From assembly GCA_030824555.1 (NCBI GenBank), contig JAVBXK010000077.1:1-42853 (forward strand): 42,853 nucleotides of DNA, read 5' to 3'. The notes below the pieces were generated by a model, which did no database searches, was not told the DNA's origin, and was given only the letters and a program-made list of their open reading frames with translations. A program made the position numbers and the translations under genes. Below, piece by piece: positions 25,044 through 35,392 of this stretch. Position 1 is the stretch's first letter. The number at the start of each line of letters is the position of its first letter. This stretch comes from a bacterium. GTDB taxonomy: Bacteria > Pseudomonadota > Gammaproteobacteria > Burkholderiales > Burkholderiaceae_C.

Positions 25044-25967
25044 ATGGCAATCACCGCAAGCATGGTCGCAGAACTGCGCGCAAAAACCGATGCTCCCATG
25101 ATGGAGTGCAAGAAGGCCCTGACCGAGGCTGACGGCAACATGGAAAAAGCAGAAGAAATTTTGCGTGTGAAATTGGGTAGCAAAGCGGGCAAAGCCGCCA
25201 GCCGCATCACGGCTGAAGGTGTAGTGTCTGCGCATGTGGTGGGCAATGCGGCTTCTCTGGTTGAAGTCAATTGCGAAACCGACTTTGTGACCAAGAATGA
25301 CAGTTTCCTGGGTCTGTGCAAATCCATTGCAGAACTGACCGCCGCACAAAATCCTGCTGACATCGCTGCATTGTCCGCACTGCCTTTGACCGCTGAAGGT
25401 TTCGGCCCCACCGTCGAAGACGTGCGCAAAGGCCTGATTGGCAAGATCGGCGAAAACATGGCCATTCGTCGCTTCAAGCGTTATGCAGACGGCGGCAAAG
25501 TGGCCAGCTACCTGCACGGTACCCGGATTGGCGTCCTGGTCGAGTTCGAAGGTGATGACGTGGCTGCCAAAGATGTGGCCATGCACATTGCTGCCATGAA
25601 GCCCGTGTCGTTGTCCAGTGCCGAAGTGCCTGCTGATCTGATCGAGAAAGAGCGCTCCGTTGCAGCAGGAAAGGCAGAAGAAGCCAACAAGGAATTGCTT
25701 GCTGCGGGCAAGCCTGCTCAGAGCCCCGAAATCACGGCCAAGCGCATCGAGGGAGCGGTTCAAAAGTACCTGAAAGAAGTGTCTCTGCTGGACCAGGTGT
25801 TCGTGAAAGCCGCCGATGGCAAACAAACCGTGGGCCAGTATCTGAAGAGCACCGGTACCACCGTCAAGGGTTTCACCCTGTATGTCGTGGGCGAAGGCAT
25901 CGAGAAGAAAGTGGACGACTTTGCAGCCGAAGTGGCCGCACAGGTTGCCGCTGCACAAGGCGCCTGA
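25044..25967 (+). CDS. tsf: Translation elongation factor Ts
   Basis: EF-Ts recycles EF-Tu by exchanging GDP for GTP. The 307-residue product opens [20 protein letters not shown], with [21 protein letters not shown], the UBA-like N-terminal domain, then [14 protein letters not shown], which binds EF-Tu, and [15 protein letters not shown] 25044 follows ACGGAG at good spacing. Its position after rpsB is universal in proteobacteria. Confidence 0.98.
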   Translation: MAITASMVAELRAKTDAPMMECKKALTEADGNMEKAEEILRVKLGSKAGKAASRITAEGVVSAHVVGNAASLVEVNCETDFVTKNDSFLGLCKSIAELTAAQNPADIAALSALPLTAEGFGPTVEDVRKGLIGKIGENMAIRRFKRYADGGKVASYLHGTRIGVLVEFEGDDVAAKDVAMHIAAMKPVSLSSAEVPADLIEKERSVAAGKAEEANKELLAAGKPAQSPEITAKRIEGAVQKYLKEVSLLDQVFVKAADGKQTVGQYLKSTGTTVKGFTLYVVGEGIEKKVDDFAAEVAAQVAAAQGA

Positions 25968-26052
25968 TTTTGCGCCGTTCGGGGGGCTTCTGACACCATG
26001 CGATGTGGTGACCGTTGCCCCGGTTCTGCCAACCCTTACTTGACTTAACTAC

Positions 26053-26763
26053 ATGCCTGCATACAAACGGATTCTGCTCAAGCTGTCTGGTGAAGCCCTG
26101 ATGGGGGATGATGCTTTCGGCATCAACAGAGCCACCATCGTGCGGATGGTCGAGGAGATCGCGGATGTCACCCGGCTGGGGGTGCAGGTGGCCGTCGTGA
26201 TCGGTGGCGGCAACATTTTCCGTGGTGTGGCCGGTGGATCAGTTGGCATGGACCGTGCCACGGCTGACTACATGGGCATGCTGGCGACTGTCATGAATGC
26301 CTTGGCCTTGGCCGACAGCATGGACAAGGCTGGCCTGGTGGCACGCGTGATGTCGGCCATCGCTATCGAACAGGTGGTCGAGCCCTATGTGCGACCCAAA
26401 GCACTGCAGTACCTTGAAGAAGGCAAGGTGGTGATTTTTGCGGCTGGCACTGGCAATCCTTTTTTCACGACTGACACGGCTGCTGCGTTGCGCGGCGCTG
26501 AAATCGGCGCGGAAATTGTGTTGAAGGCAACCAAGGTAGACGGGGTGTACACCGCTGATCCCAAGAAGGATCCATCAGCCAAGTTGTACACGTCCATCAC
26601 ATTCGATGAGGCCATGGCCAAGAATCTTCAGGTCATGGATGCCACGGCGTTCGCGTTGTGTCGCGACCAGAAGCTGCCCATCAAGGTCTTCAGCATTTTC
26701 AAACACGGTGCATTGCGCCGCGTGGTGCTGGGCGCCGAAGAGGGTACTTTGGTACACGTTTGA
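26053..26763 (+). CDS. pyrH: Uridylate kinase
   Basis: UMP kinase of the amino-acid kinase fold makes UDP from UMP and ATP. The 236-residue product shows [13 protein letters not shown] at the start, [44 protein letters not shown] and [13 protein letters not shown], all PyrH signatures, and [11 protein letters not shown] at the end. ATG 26053 lies 85 bp after tsf with no terminator visible between, and no strong Shine-Dalgarno. frr follows after 29 bp. Confidence 0.97.
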   Translation: MPAYKRILLKLSGEALMGDDAFGINRATIVRMVEEIADVTRLGVQVAVVIGGGNIFRGVAGGSVGMDRATADYMGMLATVMNALALADSMDKAGLVARVMSAIAIEQVVEPYVRPKALQYLEEGKVVIFAAGTGNPFFTTDTAAALRGAEIGAEIVLKATKVDGVYTADPKKDPSAKLYTSITFDEAMAKNLQVMDATAFALCRDQKLPIKVFSIFKHGALRRVVLGAEEGTLVHV

Positions 26764-26792
26764 TCTGATTCACTCGTCTCGGGAGACATCTC

Positions 26793-27353
26793 ATGAGCAT
26801 TGCTGACATCAAAAATGGCATCGAACACAAGATGCAACAGTCGATTGAAGCGTTTCGCAACAGTCTGACGAAAATCCGTACCGGTCGCGCCAACCCCGCC
26901 ATCCTTGACACGGTGCACGTTGACTACTACGGTTCCATGCTGCCGTTGTCGCAGGTCGCGAACCTGTCGTTGCTCGATGCACGCACCATTGGTGTGGCTC
27001 CCTGGGAAAAGGGCATGGGGGCGAAAATCGAGAAGGCCATTCGCGAATCTGACTTGGGTTTGAACCCAGCCAGCCAGGGGGACCTGATTCGGGTGCCGCT
27101 GCCCGCCATGACGGAAGAGCGTCGCAAGGAACTGACCAAGGTTGTTCGCGGTGAGGGTGAGAACGCCAAAATTGCGATTCGCAACCTGCGTCGTGATGCC
27201 AACGAGTCTGTCAAAAAACTGGTCAAGGACAAACTTGCATCTGAAGATGACGAGCGTCGCGCACAGGAAGACGTGCAGAAAATGACCGATCGATACATTT
27301 TGGATCTGGACAAGCTGGTTGCATCCAAAGAACAAGACATCATGGCCGTGTGA
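26793..27353 (+). CDS. frr: Ribosome recycling factor
   Basis: RRF splits post-termination ribosomes with EF-G. The 186-residue product has the usual length and motifs: [17 protein letters not shown], the second-domain start [35 protein letters not shown], and a C-terminal coiled helix with [24 protein letters not shown] 26793 follows GGGAGA. It lies between pyrH and uppS as in most proteobacteria. Confidence 0.98.
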   Translation: MSIADIKNGIEHKMQQSIEAFRNSLTKIRTGRANPAILDTVHVDYYGSMLPLSQVANLSLLDARTIGVAPWEKGMGAKIEKAIRESDLGLNPASQGDLIRVPLPAMTEERRKELTKVVRGEGENAKIAIRNLRRDANESVKKLVKDKLASEDDERRAQEDVQKMTDRYILDLDKLVASKEQDIMAV

Positions 27354-27384
27354 GCCCAGTTCGACTGCGCAAACACAGGTCACA

Positions 27385-28122
27385 GTGATTTCACAAGCAA
27401 CCGTGCCAACGCACATTGCCATCGTCATGGATGGCAATGGCAGATGGGCAAAAAAACGTTTTTTGCCCAGGGTTGCGGGACATAAGCAAGGCATCGAAGC
27501 GCTCAGACGCACTGTGCAGGCTTGTCTTGACAGGCGGGTCGGTGTGCTGAGTGTGTTTGCGTTTTCCTCTGAAAACTGGTCTCGTCCTGCTGACGAAGTG
27601 TCGGGATTGATGGAGTTGCTGGCCATGGCCCTTTCGCGCGAGGTGCCAAGCTTGCATGACCGTGGTGTGCAGATACATTTCCCCGGTGACCGCAGTCGGT
27701 TGTCAGCACGGGTGTCAGATGGCCTTGCGGTCGCAGAAAAACTGACCAGTGCCAACAACAAACTGGTGTTGAATGTTTGCTTCAACTACGGTGGCCGGTG
27801 GGACATCTGCCAGGCAGCTGAATCGCTGCGGTCGGCAGGACAGGCCATCACGGAGGATTCTTTGAGCAAGGCGCTGGCGTTGGCTCACGTAGCGGATCCG
27901 GACTTGTTCATCCGCACGGGTGGTGAGTTGCGCGTCAGCAATTTCCTGATCTGGCAGATGGCTTATGCCGAGTTCTATTTTTCGCAAGTGCTTTGGCCCG
28001 ACTTTGGCGCCGAGGAGTTGGACCATGCCATCTCGGTATTCCGTTCGCGTGAGCGACGCTTCGGGCAAACCTCCGAGCAGGTCGTTGGCAAAGCGCAGGG
28101 TGTGAAAGCCGGAGATCACTGA
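27385..28122 (+). CDS. uppS: Undecaprenyl diphosphate synthase
   Basis: A cis-prenyltransferase that makes the C55 lipid carrier for peptidoglycan and O-antigen. From GTG 27385 (AGGT 6 nt upstream) it has 245 residues, the family length. Seen: HIAIVMDGNGRWAKKR with catalytic Asp16, GHKQGIEALRR, FAFSSENWSRP, LNVCFNYGGRWDI, PDLFIRTGGELRVSNFLIWQMAYAEFYF and a closing RERRFGQT. An in-frame upstream TTG inside frr is rejected. The stop overlaps the cdsA start by one base (TGATG). Confidence 0.96.
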   Translation: MISQATVPTHIAIVMDGNGRWAKKRFLPRVAGHKQGIEALRRTVQACLDRRVGVLSVFAFSSENWSRPADEVSGLMELLAMALSREVPSLHDRGVQIHFPGDRSRLSARVSDGLAVAEKLTSANNKLVLNVCFNYGGRWDICQAAESLRSAGQAITEDSLSKALALAHVADPDLFIRTGGELRVSNFLIWQMAYAEFYFSQVLWPDFGAEELDHAISVFRSRERRFGQTSEQVVGKAQGVKAGDH

Positions 28123-28949
28123 TGCTCAAGCAACGGATCATCACCGCGCTGGCACTGCTTGCCTTGCTGCTGCCCACCCTGTTCATGGCTTCACCCGAGC
28201 CCTTCATTGTGCTGGCCCTTTTCATGGTGGCAGCAGGAGCGTGGGAGTGGGGGCGGCTGAGTGGGTTGCCGTTCCAGGGGGCTGTTGTGAATGCAGTGGT
28301 GCTGGCTATCGCTTTGCTCGCATGGTGGGTCAGTGGCCGTTTGCAGTTGCCATCTTCTGTCTGGATGCTGCCATCTCTGGTATGGGTGATTGGCGGTACA
28401 TTGCTGCTGCGTGCAGGCGTGCAGGGGTGGTCGGCTTGGCCCAAAGGGCTGCGGTTGGTGTCTGGCTATGTGCTTTTGGTATTTGCGTGGGTTGCAATGG
28501 CCAATGCACGTGCACTTGGCGTGAACTTGCTGCTATCTATTTTGTTTCTGGTTTGGGCTGCAGACGTGTTTGCCTATTTTGGAGGCAAGGCTTTTGGCAA
28601 CCGCAAACTGGCACCATCCATCAGTCCGGGGAAGAGCTGGGCTGGCGCATACGCTGGTGCCATTGGGGTCATGGTCGTCGCGGCTCTGTGGATGCTGATG
28701 GACCAGTCGGTTGCGGTTGATTCCCCCAGCCTTTACACCACGCTCTGGCAACGGTTCGGCTGGTTGGGGCTTGTGGCGCTGTGGGGTTTGACGGCATTGA
28801 GTGTGGTCGGGGATCTGGTTGAGTCCTTGGTGAAACGATCTGCTGGCGTGAAAGATTCCAGCAGTTTGCTGCCTGGGCATGGTGGTGTGCTGGACCGTAT
28901 CGACGCATTGCTGCCTGTATTGCCTGTTGCATTGATGTTGGTGGCTTGA
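28122..28949 (+). CDS. cdsA: Phosphatidate cytidylyltransferase
   Basis: CDP-diacylglycerol synthase, an inner-membrane enzyme that commits phosphatidic acid to phospholipids. The 275-residue product has about seven hydrophobic segments and ends with the family signature near 224-262: GDLVESLVKRSAGVKDSS and LLPGHGGVLDRIDALL. WAADVFAYFGGKAFGNRKL and ISPGKSWAGAYAG precede it. ATG 28122 is coupled to uppS; dxr follows after 7 bp. Confidence 0.95.
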   Translation: MLKQRIITALALLALLLPTLFMASPEPFIVLALFMVAAGAWEWGRLSGLPFQGAVVNAVVLAIALLAWWVSGRLQLPSSVWMLPSLVWVIGGTLLLRAGVQGWSAWPKGLRLVSGYVLLVFAWVAMANARALGVNLLLSILFLVWAADVFAYFGGKAFGNRKLAPSISPGKSWAGAYAGAIGVMVVAALWMLMDQSVAVDSPSLYTTLWQRFGWLGLVALWGLTALSVVGDLVESLVKRSAGVKDSSSLLPGHGGVLDRIDALLPVLPVALMLVA

Positions 28950-28956
28950 GGTGTTT

Positions 28957-30138
28957 ATGCAAAAACAATTGGTCACCGTTCTCGGCTCTACAGGATCCAT
29001 TGGCAAAAATACGCTGGATGTGTTGAGTCGGCATCCCGATCTGTTCGGCGTATTTGCGCTCACCGCGTCCACGCAAGTTGACCTGATGTTTTCGCAAATT
29101 CAGGCTTGTCGCCCGGTGTTTGCCGTGATGGTCAGTGAGCCGCATGCCAAGCGTCTTGCCGACTTGGTGGCCAGCGAAGGTTTGCCCACAAAGGTGTTGG
29201 CGGGGGCTGAAGCACTGTGCACCGTGGCTAGCGACGAGCGTGTGACCAGTGTGATGGCAGCCATCGTGGGTGCGGCAGGTTTGCCGTCGTGCGTGGCTGC
29301 TGCGCGGGCGGGCAAGAAGCTTTTGCTGGCCAACAAGGAAGCGTTGGTCGTGGGTGGGCCATTTTTCATCGATGCGGTTCATGCAGGCGGCGCGCAATTG
29401 CTTCCCATTGACAGCGAGCACTCGGCGGTGTTCCAGTCTTTGCCAGATGACCGTGCGAGCTGGTCACGCAGGGTGGAAAAAATCATCCTGACCGCATCGG
29501 GTGGACCATTTCGCACGCGTGGCATCAACACGTTGGCATCTGTCACACCAGAAGAGGCTTGCGCCCACCCCAACTGGGTCATGGGTCGGAAGATATCGGT
29601 CGACTCCGCCACCATGATGAACAAGGCTCTGGAGGTTATCGAGGCCAAATTCCTTTTTGGACTGGCCCCCGCCCAAATCGAAGTGGTGATTCATCCGCAA
29701 AGCGTGATCCATTCCATGGTTCAGTATCACGATGCATCCGTGGTTGCCCAATTGGGCACACCTGATATGCGTGTGCCCATTGCTTACGGCCTGTCATGGC
29801 CCGAACGTGTGACATCTGGTGCGGCCACCATCGATTTCACGGCGTTGTCTGCGCTGACGTTTGAAAAACCCGATGCCCGGCGTTTTCCCGGTTTGCAGCT
29901 TGCTTGGGACACTCTGACTGGCCCGACGGGTTCCACTGCTATCTTGAATGCTGCCAACGAGGTGGCAGTCGAGGCTTTCCTGAACAGGCGTATTCGCTTT
30001 GATCAGATCCACGCGCTCAACGAGACCATGTTGCAGAACTGCCCATTGGTTGATGTGCGCAGCCTGGAGGAGGTTTTGGCGCTCGACATGCAAATTCGAG
30101 AACAGGCGACAGCCTGGGTCGGTTCGCATGGCCATTGA
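28957..30138 (+). CDS. dxr: 1-deoxy-D-xylulose 5-phosphate reductoisomerase
   Basis: DXR converts DXP to MEP with NADPH, the second step of the isoprenoid pathway that ispD and ispF at the other end of this window continue. The 393-residue product shows GSTGSIGKNTLDV at the NADPH site, LANKEALVVGG, PIDSEHSAVFQSL, LTASGGPFR, NWVMGRKISVDSATMMNKALEVIEA and HPQSVIHSMVQYHD, all active-site blocks. I choose ATG 28957, which has GAGG 5 nt upstream, over GTG 28951. rseP follows after 24 bp. Confidence 0.96.
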   Translation: MQKQLVTVLGSTGSIGKNTLDVLSRHPDLFGVFALTASTQVDLMFSQIQACRPVFAVMVSEPHAKRLADLVASEGLPTKVLAGAEALCTVASDERVTSVMAAIVGAAGLPSCVAAARAGKKLLLANKEALVVGGPFFIDAVHAGGAQLLPIDSEHSAVFQSLPDDRASWSRRVEKIILTASGGPFRTRGINTLASVTPEEACAHPNWVMGRKISVDSATMMNKALEVIEAKFLFGLAPAQIEVVIHPQSVIHSMVQYHDASVVAQLGTPDMRVPIAYGLSWPERVTSGAATIDFTALSALTFEKPDARRFPGLQLAWDTLTGPTGSTAILNAANEVAVEAFLNRRIRFDQIHALNETMLQNCPLVDVRSLEEVLALDMQIREQATAWVGSHGH

Positions 30139-30162
30139 CCGGGTGCTTCGCGGCATCGGCAG

Positions 30163-31530
30163 ATGTTGACTTTTCTGTCTTTTGTATTCGGCCTTGCACT
30201 GCTGATTGGTGTGCACGAGTACGGGCACTATCGGATGGCTGTGGTGTGCGGTGTCCGCGTGCTTCGGTTTTCTATCGGGATGGGGCCGGTGTTGTGGGGG
30301 TGGACATCATCCGTTACGCGTACCGAATATGTGTTGTGTGCCATACCCTTGGGTGGCTATGTGCGCATGTTGGACGAGCGTGATAATCCGGTGGATCCCT
30401 GTGAGAGGTCTCGCGCCTTCAATACCCAGTCGCTCTGGCGACGCAGCCTCATCGTCGGGGCAGGGCCGATGGCCAATTTTGTTTTGGCGGTAGCGCTGTA
30501 CGCTGGCGTGTTCTGGTCGGGTGTTCAGGAGGTCAGTCCAGTGCTGGCAAGTCCCAGTGCAGGTTCCATGGCGCAAGTCGCCGGACTGAAGGGGGGGGAG
30601 AGGGTGCGGACCCTTCAAGTGCCTGGGCAAGAGCCAGTGGCCATCGATTCATTGGAAGCACTGCGCTGGCACCTGACCCGACATGCCTTTCAATCTGAAG
30701 ATGTCGAGATGGATGTGTATGTTGCGGCCGACAGCATCCGTCAGATCCCCGTTTTGTTGCCTTTGAGTCAGCTCGATTTAGCCACCGGTGTGACCGATCC
30801 CTTGACCCTGATCGGGATCACCGGCCCTTGGACCGAGCCGGTATTGGGGGAGCTGGTTGAAACGGGGGCAGCCCACAGGGCGCAGTTGAAAAAAGGCGAT
30901 CTGATCGTGAAAGTAGATGATATTGCCGTGGTGGATGGGCAGCAGTTAAGGGGGCTGATTCGCTCGGGAGTGACTTCTGCAGGCACGGGGGTGACGCAAC
31001 ACTGGCTCATTCGCCGTCATGCAGCGCTGCTGACTCTCGATGTCACGCCCAATCCTGAACGGGTGGATGGACGCTGGATCGGCCGCATTGGTGCATATGT
31101 CGGTACACAGCCGGCGCGGGTGTTGGTACGTAAAGATCCGCTTGATGCGGTGGGGGCGGCGGTAGAGAAAACCGTGGACGTCTCGCTGCTCAGCCTGAAC
31201 ATGTTGGGCCGCATGTTGACCGGCCAAGCCTCGCTCAGGAATCTGAGTGGGCCTTTGACCATTGCTGACTATGCTGGCAAATCTGCCAGCATCGGCATCA
31301 CACCCTACCTTCTGTTTCTGGCGTTGATCAGCGTTAGCCTGGGGGTGCTCAACCTCCTTCCGCTGCCGGTGCTCGACGGTGGGCACCTGATGTATTATCT
31401 TTACGAAGGATTGACCGGGCAGCCCGTCTCTGAAACATGGCAAGACCGGTTTCAGCGCGGGGGTGTGGTGATCCTGATGGGCATGATGTTCATCGCCCTG
31501 TTCAATGATGTAGCCCGTTTGCTGGGCTGA
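30163..31530 (+). CDS. rseP: Site-2 intramembrane metalloprotease RseP
   Basis: RseP cleaves anti-sigma factor RseA inside the inner membrane to release sigma-E, and clears signal peptides. The 455-residue product has HEYGH (His18, Glu19, His22) in the first membrane segment, a following GVRVLRFSIGMGP, two periplasmic PDZ-like regions between about 115 and 300, and NLLPLPVLDGGHL near 398-410 with the third zinc ligand Asp405. ATG 30163 is the natural start since the active site lies within 20 residues. It is followed by bamA after 10 bp; the neighbours suit its role in outer-membrane stress. Confidence 0.95.
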   Translation: MLTFLSFVFGLALLIGVHEYGHYRMAVVCGVRVLRFSIGMGPVLWGWTSSVTRTEYVLCAIPLGGYVRMLDERDNPVDPCERSRAFNTQSLWRRSLIVGAGPMANFVLAVALYAGVFWSGVQEVSPVLASPSAGSMAQVAGLKGGERVRTLQVPGQEPVAIDSLEALRWHLTRHAFQSEDVEMDVYVAADSIRQIPVLLPLSQLDLATGVTDPLTLIGITGPWTEPVLGELVETGAAHRAQLKKGDLIVKVDDIAVVDGQQLRGLIRSGVTSAGTGVTQHWLIRRHAALLTLDVTPNPERVDGRWIGRIGAYVGTQPARVLVRKDPLDAVGAAVEKTVDVSLLSLNMLGRMLTGQASLRNLSGPLTIADYAGKSASIGITPYLLFLALISVSLGVLNLLPLPVLDGGHLMYYLYEGLTGQPVSETWQDRFQRGGVVILMGMMFIALFNDVARLLG

Positions 31531-31540
31531 CGCCAATCTC

Positions 31541-33838
31541 ATGAAAATCAACAGACTGTCTCTGCGTGGCTTTGCCATGCCTTTGCTTGCAACCAGCATG
31601 GTGGTGGCTTTCCCGGCTTGGGCAGTAGACCCTTTTGCCTTGCGCGATATCCGGTTGGAGGGCCTGCAGCGTGTGGAGCCCGGGACGGTGTTCGCATCGT
31701 TGCCCTTCCGTGTAGGCGACACTTACAGCGATGACCGGGGCTCTGCAGCCATACGCGCGCTGTTCGCGTTGGGTTTGTTCAAAGACGTGCGTATCGAAGT
31801 GACTGGTGATGTGGTGGTTGTGGTGGTTGAGGAGCGCCCGACCATTGCCGACATCAGCTTCACCGGCGTGAAAGAGTTTGACAACGAAGTGCTGCGTAAA
31901 TCATTGCGCGATGTCGGCCTGACTGATGCTCGGCCCTTCGACAAAGCGCTGGCTGACAGGGCTGAACAGGAGTTGAAACGGCAGTACCTGAGTCGCAGCA
32001 TGTATGCGGTGGATATCGTCACCACTGTTACGCCCATAGAGCGCAATCGCGTCAATTTGAACTTCAGCGTCACCGAAGGTGACGTGGCCAAGATCAAAGA
32101 ACTTCGCATCGTTGGGAATTCGGCTTTCAGTGAGTCTGCTCTTCGGGATCTGTTTGACCTGGACACCGGTGGATGGCTGAGCTGGTATACCAAATCGGAC
32201 CGTTATTCTCGTGCGAAACTGGCTGCCGACTTGGAGAATCTGCGCTCGTACTACCTGACACGTGGTTACCTCGAATTCAACATCGACTCCACTCAGGTTG
32301 CGCTGTCTCCCAATAAAGAAGACATGGCCATCACCATCAATATCACTGAAGGCAATCCTTACGTGGTGTCCTCTGTGAAGTTGGAGGGTGACTACTTGGG
32401 CAAAGAGGAGGATTTCAAACGGCTCATCGCTGTTGAAGCTGGCAAGCCCTACAACGTGGACCGTGTGACTGAAACCAGCAAGGCATTTACCGACTATTTC
32501 GGTGCATTTGGTTTTGCCTTTGCTCGTGTCGAGGCAGTGCCGCAGATTGACCGCGCAACGGGTCAGGTGGCCTTGGTGTTTCAGGCGCAGCCCTCGCGGC
32601 GTGCTTACGTGCGACGCATCAACATTGCCGGTAACAACCGTACGCGCGATGAAGTCATTCGGCGTGAATTCCGACAGTTCGAGTCTGCTTGGTACGACAG
32701 TGACCGCATCAAGTTGTCACGTGACCGGGTGGATCGCCTGGGGTATTTCACGCAAGTGGGTGTAGACACGCAAGAGATTCCCAATGCACCTGACCAGGTG
32801 GATCTGCTGATGACCGTGGCTGAAAAACCGACGGGGAACCTGACCATTGGTGCGGGCTATTCGCAGTCAGAAAAGCTGTCGTTCATCGGTGGCATCAAGC
32901 AGGAAAACGTGTTCGGTACCGGTAACTACCTGGGCATTGACCTGAATACCAGCAAGTACAACCGACAAGTGTCTGTGACCACTACCGATCCTTACTTCAC
33001 CAAGGATGGCATTTCTCGTACGGTTGAGGTTTTCTACCGGACTACCAGGCCGTATACGCAGCAAGGTGGTGACTACCAGCTGATCACGCCAGGCTTCAAT
33101 GTGCGTTTCGGTATTCCATTCACAGAAACCGATACGGTGTTTTTCGGTGGCGGCATTGAGTCAACCAAAATCGTTTCGGGGACCAGCATGCCTGCTGCGT
33201 ACCTTGAATTTGCGCAGTTGTACGGCATCCGCAGTGTCTCGGTCCCGCTCACGGTGGGGTGGACTCGGGATGACCGCGACAGCGCACTGGTACCCACCAT
33301 GGGCCGTTTGCAAAAAGCGCAAGCTGAGTTGGGTATTGGGGGAGACACTCGGTATGTCAGGGGCAATTACCAGTTTCAGCAATACATTCCGTTGAACCGC
33401 CAGTTCACTGTTGCGCTCAATGCCGATCTCGGCTGGGGCAAGGGCATGGGTGGCAAACTCTTCCCGGTGTTCAAGAATTTCTTTGGCGGAGGCCTGGGAT
33501 CTGTGCGCGGTTTCGAGCAGGGTACGCTGGGCTCACGTGACGTGACCGGTGCATTCGTCGGTGGCTCTAAAAAGGTCGGCTTCAATGCTGAGTTACTGGC
33601 GCCGTTTCCCGGCGCCGGCAATGACCGGACGTTGCGTGTGTTTGGTTTCTTCGATGTGGGCAATGTCTACGGCGAAACCGAAAAAGTCGACTTTGCGAAC
33701 ATGCGTGCTTCCGTCGGCGTGGGCTTGAGCTGGCTGTCGCCGGTCGGGCCGTTGCGAATTGCATTTGCCAACCCTGTGCGCAAGTTCGCAGGGGATAAAA
33801 TTCAAAAAGTTCAGTTTCAAATCGGGACCTCCTTCTAA
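31541..33838 (+). CDS. bamA: Outer-membrane protein assembly factor BamA
   Basis: BamA inserts beta-barrel proteins into the outer membrane. The 765-residue product starts with a signal peptide (MKINRLSLRG, hydrophobic core, AWA cleavage near 29), then FALRDIRLEGLQRVEPGTVF, the first of five POTRA domains (to about 430), then a 16-strand barrel. The conserved VRGF motif of loop 6 is in GLGSVRGFEQGTLGSRD, and the protein ends in Phe (VQFQIGTSF), as barrel proteins do. The stop overlaps the skp start by one base (TAATG). Confidence 0.97.
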   Translation: MKINRLSLRGFAMPLLATSMVVAFPAWAVDPFALRDIRLEGLQRVEPGTVFASLPFRVGDTYSDDRGSAAIRALFALGLFKDVRIEVTGDVVVVVVEERPTIADISFTGVKEFDNEVLRKSLRDVGLTDARPFDKALADRAEQELKRQYLSRSMYAVDIVTTVTPIERNRVNLNFSVTEGDVAKIKELRIVGNSAFSESALRDLFDLDTGGWLSWYTKSDRYSRAKLAADLENLRSYYLTRGYLEFNIDSTQVALSPNKEDMAITINITEGNPYVVSSVKLEGDYLGKEEDFKRLIAVEAGKPYNVDRVTETSKAFTDYFGAFGFAFARVEAVPQIDRATGQVALVFQAQPSRRAYVRRINIAGNNRTRDEVIRREFRQFESAWYDSDRIKLSRDRVDRLGYFTQVGVDTQEIPNAPDQVDLLMTVAEKPTGNLTIGAGYSQSEKLSFIGGIKQENVFGTGNYLGIDLNTSKYNRQVSVTTTDPYFTKDGISRTVEVFYRTTRPYTQQGGDYQLITPGFNVRFGIPFTETDTVFFGGGIESTKIVSGTSMPAAYLEFAQLYGIRSVSVPLTVGWTRDDRDSALVPTMGRLQKAQAELGIGGDTRYVRGNYQFQQYIPLNRQFTVALNADLGWGKGMGGKLFPVFKNFFGGGLGSVRGFEQGTLGSRDVTGAFVGGSKKVGFNAELLAPFPGAGNDRTLRVFGFFDVGNVYGETEKVDFANMRASVGVGLSWLSPVGPLRIAFANPVRKFAGDKIQKVQFQIGTSF

Positions 33839-34344
33839 TGAACGCCATGTTTCGCAAGTCCATCCTCGCTGTGTCATTGGGCCTGTGCGCAGTGACCGCT
33901 GTTGCGCAAGATTTCAAAATCGGTTTTGTCAACACAGACCGTATATTTCGCGAGTCAACGCCAGCCAAAGCTGCTCAGACCAAACTGGAACAAGAGTTTT
34001 CCAAACGGGAAAAAGAGCTAGACGACCAGGGCGCACAACTCAAAGTTGCAGGGGATAAATTCGAGCGTGAAGGCCCGACATTGGCTGAAGGCCAGCGCAC
34101 TGCACGTCAGAAACAGCTGATGGACCAGGATCGCGATTACCGCCGCCGCCGTACCGAGTTCCAGGAGGACCTGGCTCAGCGCAAAAACGAAGAGTTGCAA
34201 CAAGTTATCGAGCGTGCCAACCGCGTCATCAAGCAGGTGGCGGAGGCTGACAAATTTGACCTGATCCTGCAAGAGGCGGTGTACATCAACCCCAAGCATG
34301 ACATCACCGACAAGGTGTTGAAGGTCATCAACGGCGGCAAGTGA
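33838..34344 (+). CDS. skp: Periplasmic chaperone Skp/OmpH
   Basis: Skp holds unfolded outer-membrane proteins in the periplasm as a trimer. The 168-residue product has a signal peptide ([17 protein letters not shown], cleavage near 23), a start of the mature part [16 protein letters not shown] typical of OmpH, then a long charged coiled-coil (about 45-125, rich in Lys, Glu, Gln, Arg) and a closing [24 protein letters not shown] fitting the family. ATG 33838 overlaps the bamA stop; ATG 33847 is equally possible. It sits between bamA and lpxD, the standard order. Confidence 0.94.
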   Translation: MNAMFRKSILAVSLGLCAVTAVAQDFKIGFVNTDRIFRESTPAKAAQTKLEQEFSKREKELDDQGAQLKVAGDKFEREGPTLAEGQRTARQKQLMDQDRDYRRRRTEFQEDLAQRKNEELQQVIERANRVIKQVAEADKFDLILQEAVYINPKHDITDKVLKVINGGK

Positions 34345-34372
34345 GCCCAGCCCGATCCGGCTCATCAGATCG

Positions 34373-35392
34373 GTGGCTCACACACTGAGCAGCATCGTTG
34401 CTGCGTTAGGCGGTACGCTTGAAGGTGCAGATGTTCATGTCGAGCGTCTGTCTCCCATCGAAACAGCGACTGAAGGCAGCCTTGCCTTCGTTTCTCATGC
34501 CAGGTTCGCTCGCCAGGTGGAGACCACGCGGGCATCTGCGCTCATCCTGCCGCCCGAGCTGGCGGCCAAGGCTGGCCACATAGGCGGCAGAATCATCACG
34601 ACCGACGTTTATCACTATTTCGCGTTGCTCACGCAATACTGGAAACGATTGGTTGCTACCGATTATGTTGCGCCTTTTGTCCACCCCAGTGCTGTCGTGT
34701 CGCCGCTTGCCAGTTTGGGATGCGGCGTTCGCATCGGTCCGTTGTCGGTAGTGGGCGACCATGCCGTCGTTGGAGAACATGCCCAGTTGGGAGCCCATGT
34801 GGTATTGGGGAATCATGCCGAAGTGGGGGCGCACTCCCTGCTGCATGCACGGGTCACGGTGGCCGATCGCTGTGTTTTGGGTCAGCGGTGCATCGTTCAC
34901 AGCGGTGCCGTGATCGGTGCCGACGGTTTTGGTTTTGCGCCTTACCAGGGTGCCTGGGTCAAAATCGAACAGCTTGGCAGCGTGCGTATAGGCGATGACG
35001 TTGAAATCGGCGCCAATACCTGCATCGACCGAGGTGCACTTGACGACACCGTCCTGGGCAACGGCGTGAAGCTCGACAACCTGGTGCAGATCGGGCACAA
35101 CGTCAAGGTGGGTGATCACACGGCAATGGCCGGTTGTGCTGGCGTGGCAGGCAGTGCTGTCATCGGGGCCCATTGCACCGTGGGCGGTGGTGCCGTGGTG
35201 CTCGGCCACCTGAAACTGGCCGACCATGTGCACATTTCTGCCGCAAGCGTGGTAACGCGCTCGTTGTTGAAACCAGGACAGTACAGCGGCGTGTTCCCCA
35301 TCGATGACAATGCCGCGTGGGAAAAAAACGCAGCCACACTCAAACAACTCCACGCGTTGCGTGACCGTATCAAGAGACTCGAAAAACCATGA
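34373..35392 (+). CDS. lpxD: UDP-3-O-(3-hydroxyacyl)glucosamine N-acyltransferase
   Basis: LpxD adds the second hydroxyacyl chain in lipid A synthesis. The 339-residue product has an N-terminal uridine-binding domain ([32 protein letters not shown]) and then a left-handed beta-helix of hexapeptide repeats (about 105-290), with [33 protein letters not shown] and [21 protein letters not shown], and a C-terminal helix. GTG 34373 is the best start as it begins right before the conserved domain; the ribosome site is weak. The stop overlaps fabZ as ATGA. Confidence 0.96.
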   Translation: MAHTLSSIVAALGGTLEGADVHVERLSPIETATEGSLAFVSHARFARQVETTRASALILPPELAAKAGHIGGRIITTDVYHYFALLTQYWKRLVATDYVAPFVHPSAVVSPLASLGCGVRIGPLSVVGDHAVVGEHAQLGAHVVLGNHAEVGAHSLLHARVTVADRCVLGQRCIVHSGAVIGADGFGFAPYQGAWVKIEQLGSVRIGDDVEIGANTCIDRGALDDTVLGNGVKLDNLVQIGHNVKVGDHTAMAGCAGVAGSAVIGAHCTVGGGAVVLGHLKLADHVHISAASVVTRSLLKPGQYSGVFPIDDNAAWEKNAATLKQLHALRDRIKRLEKP

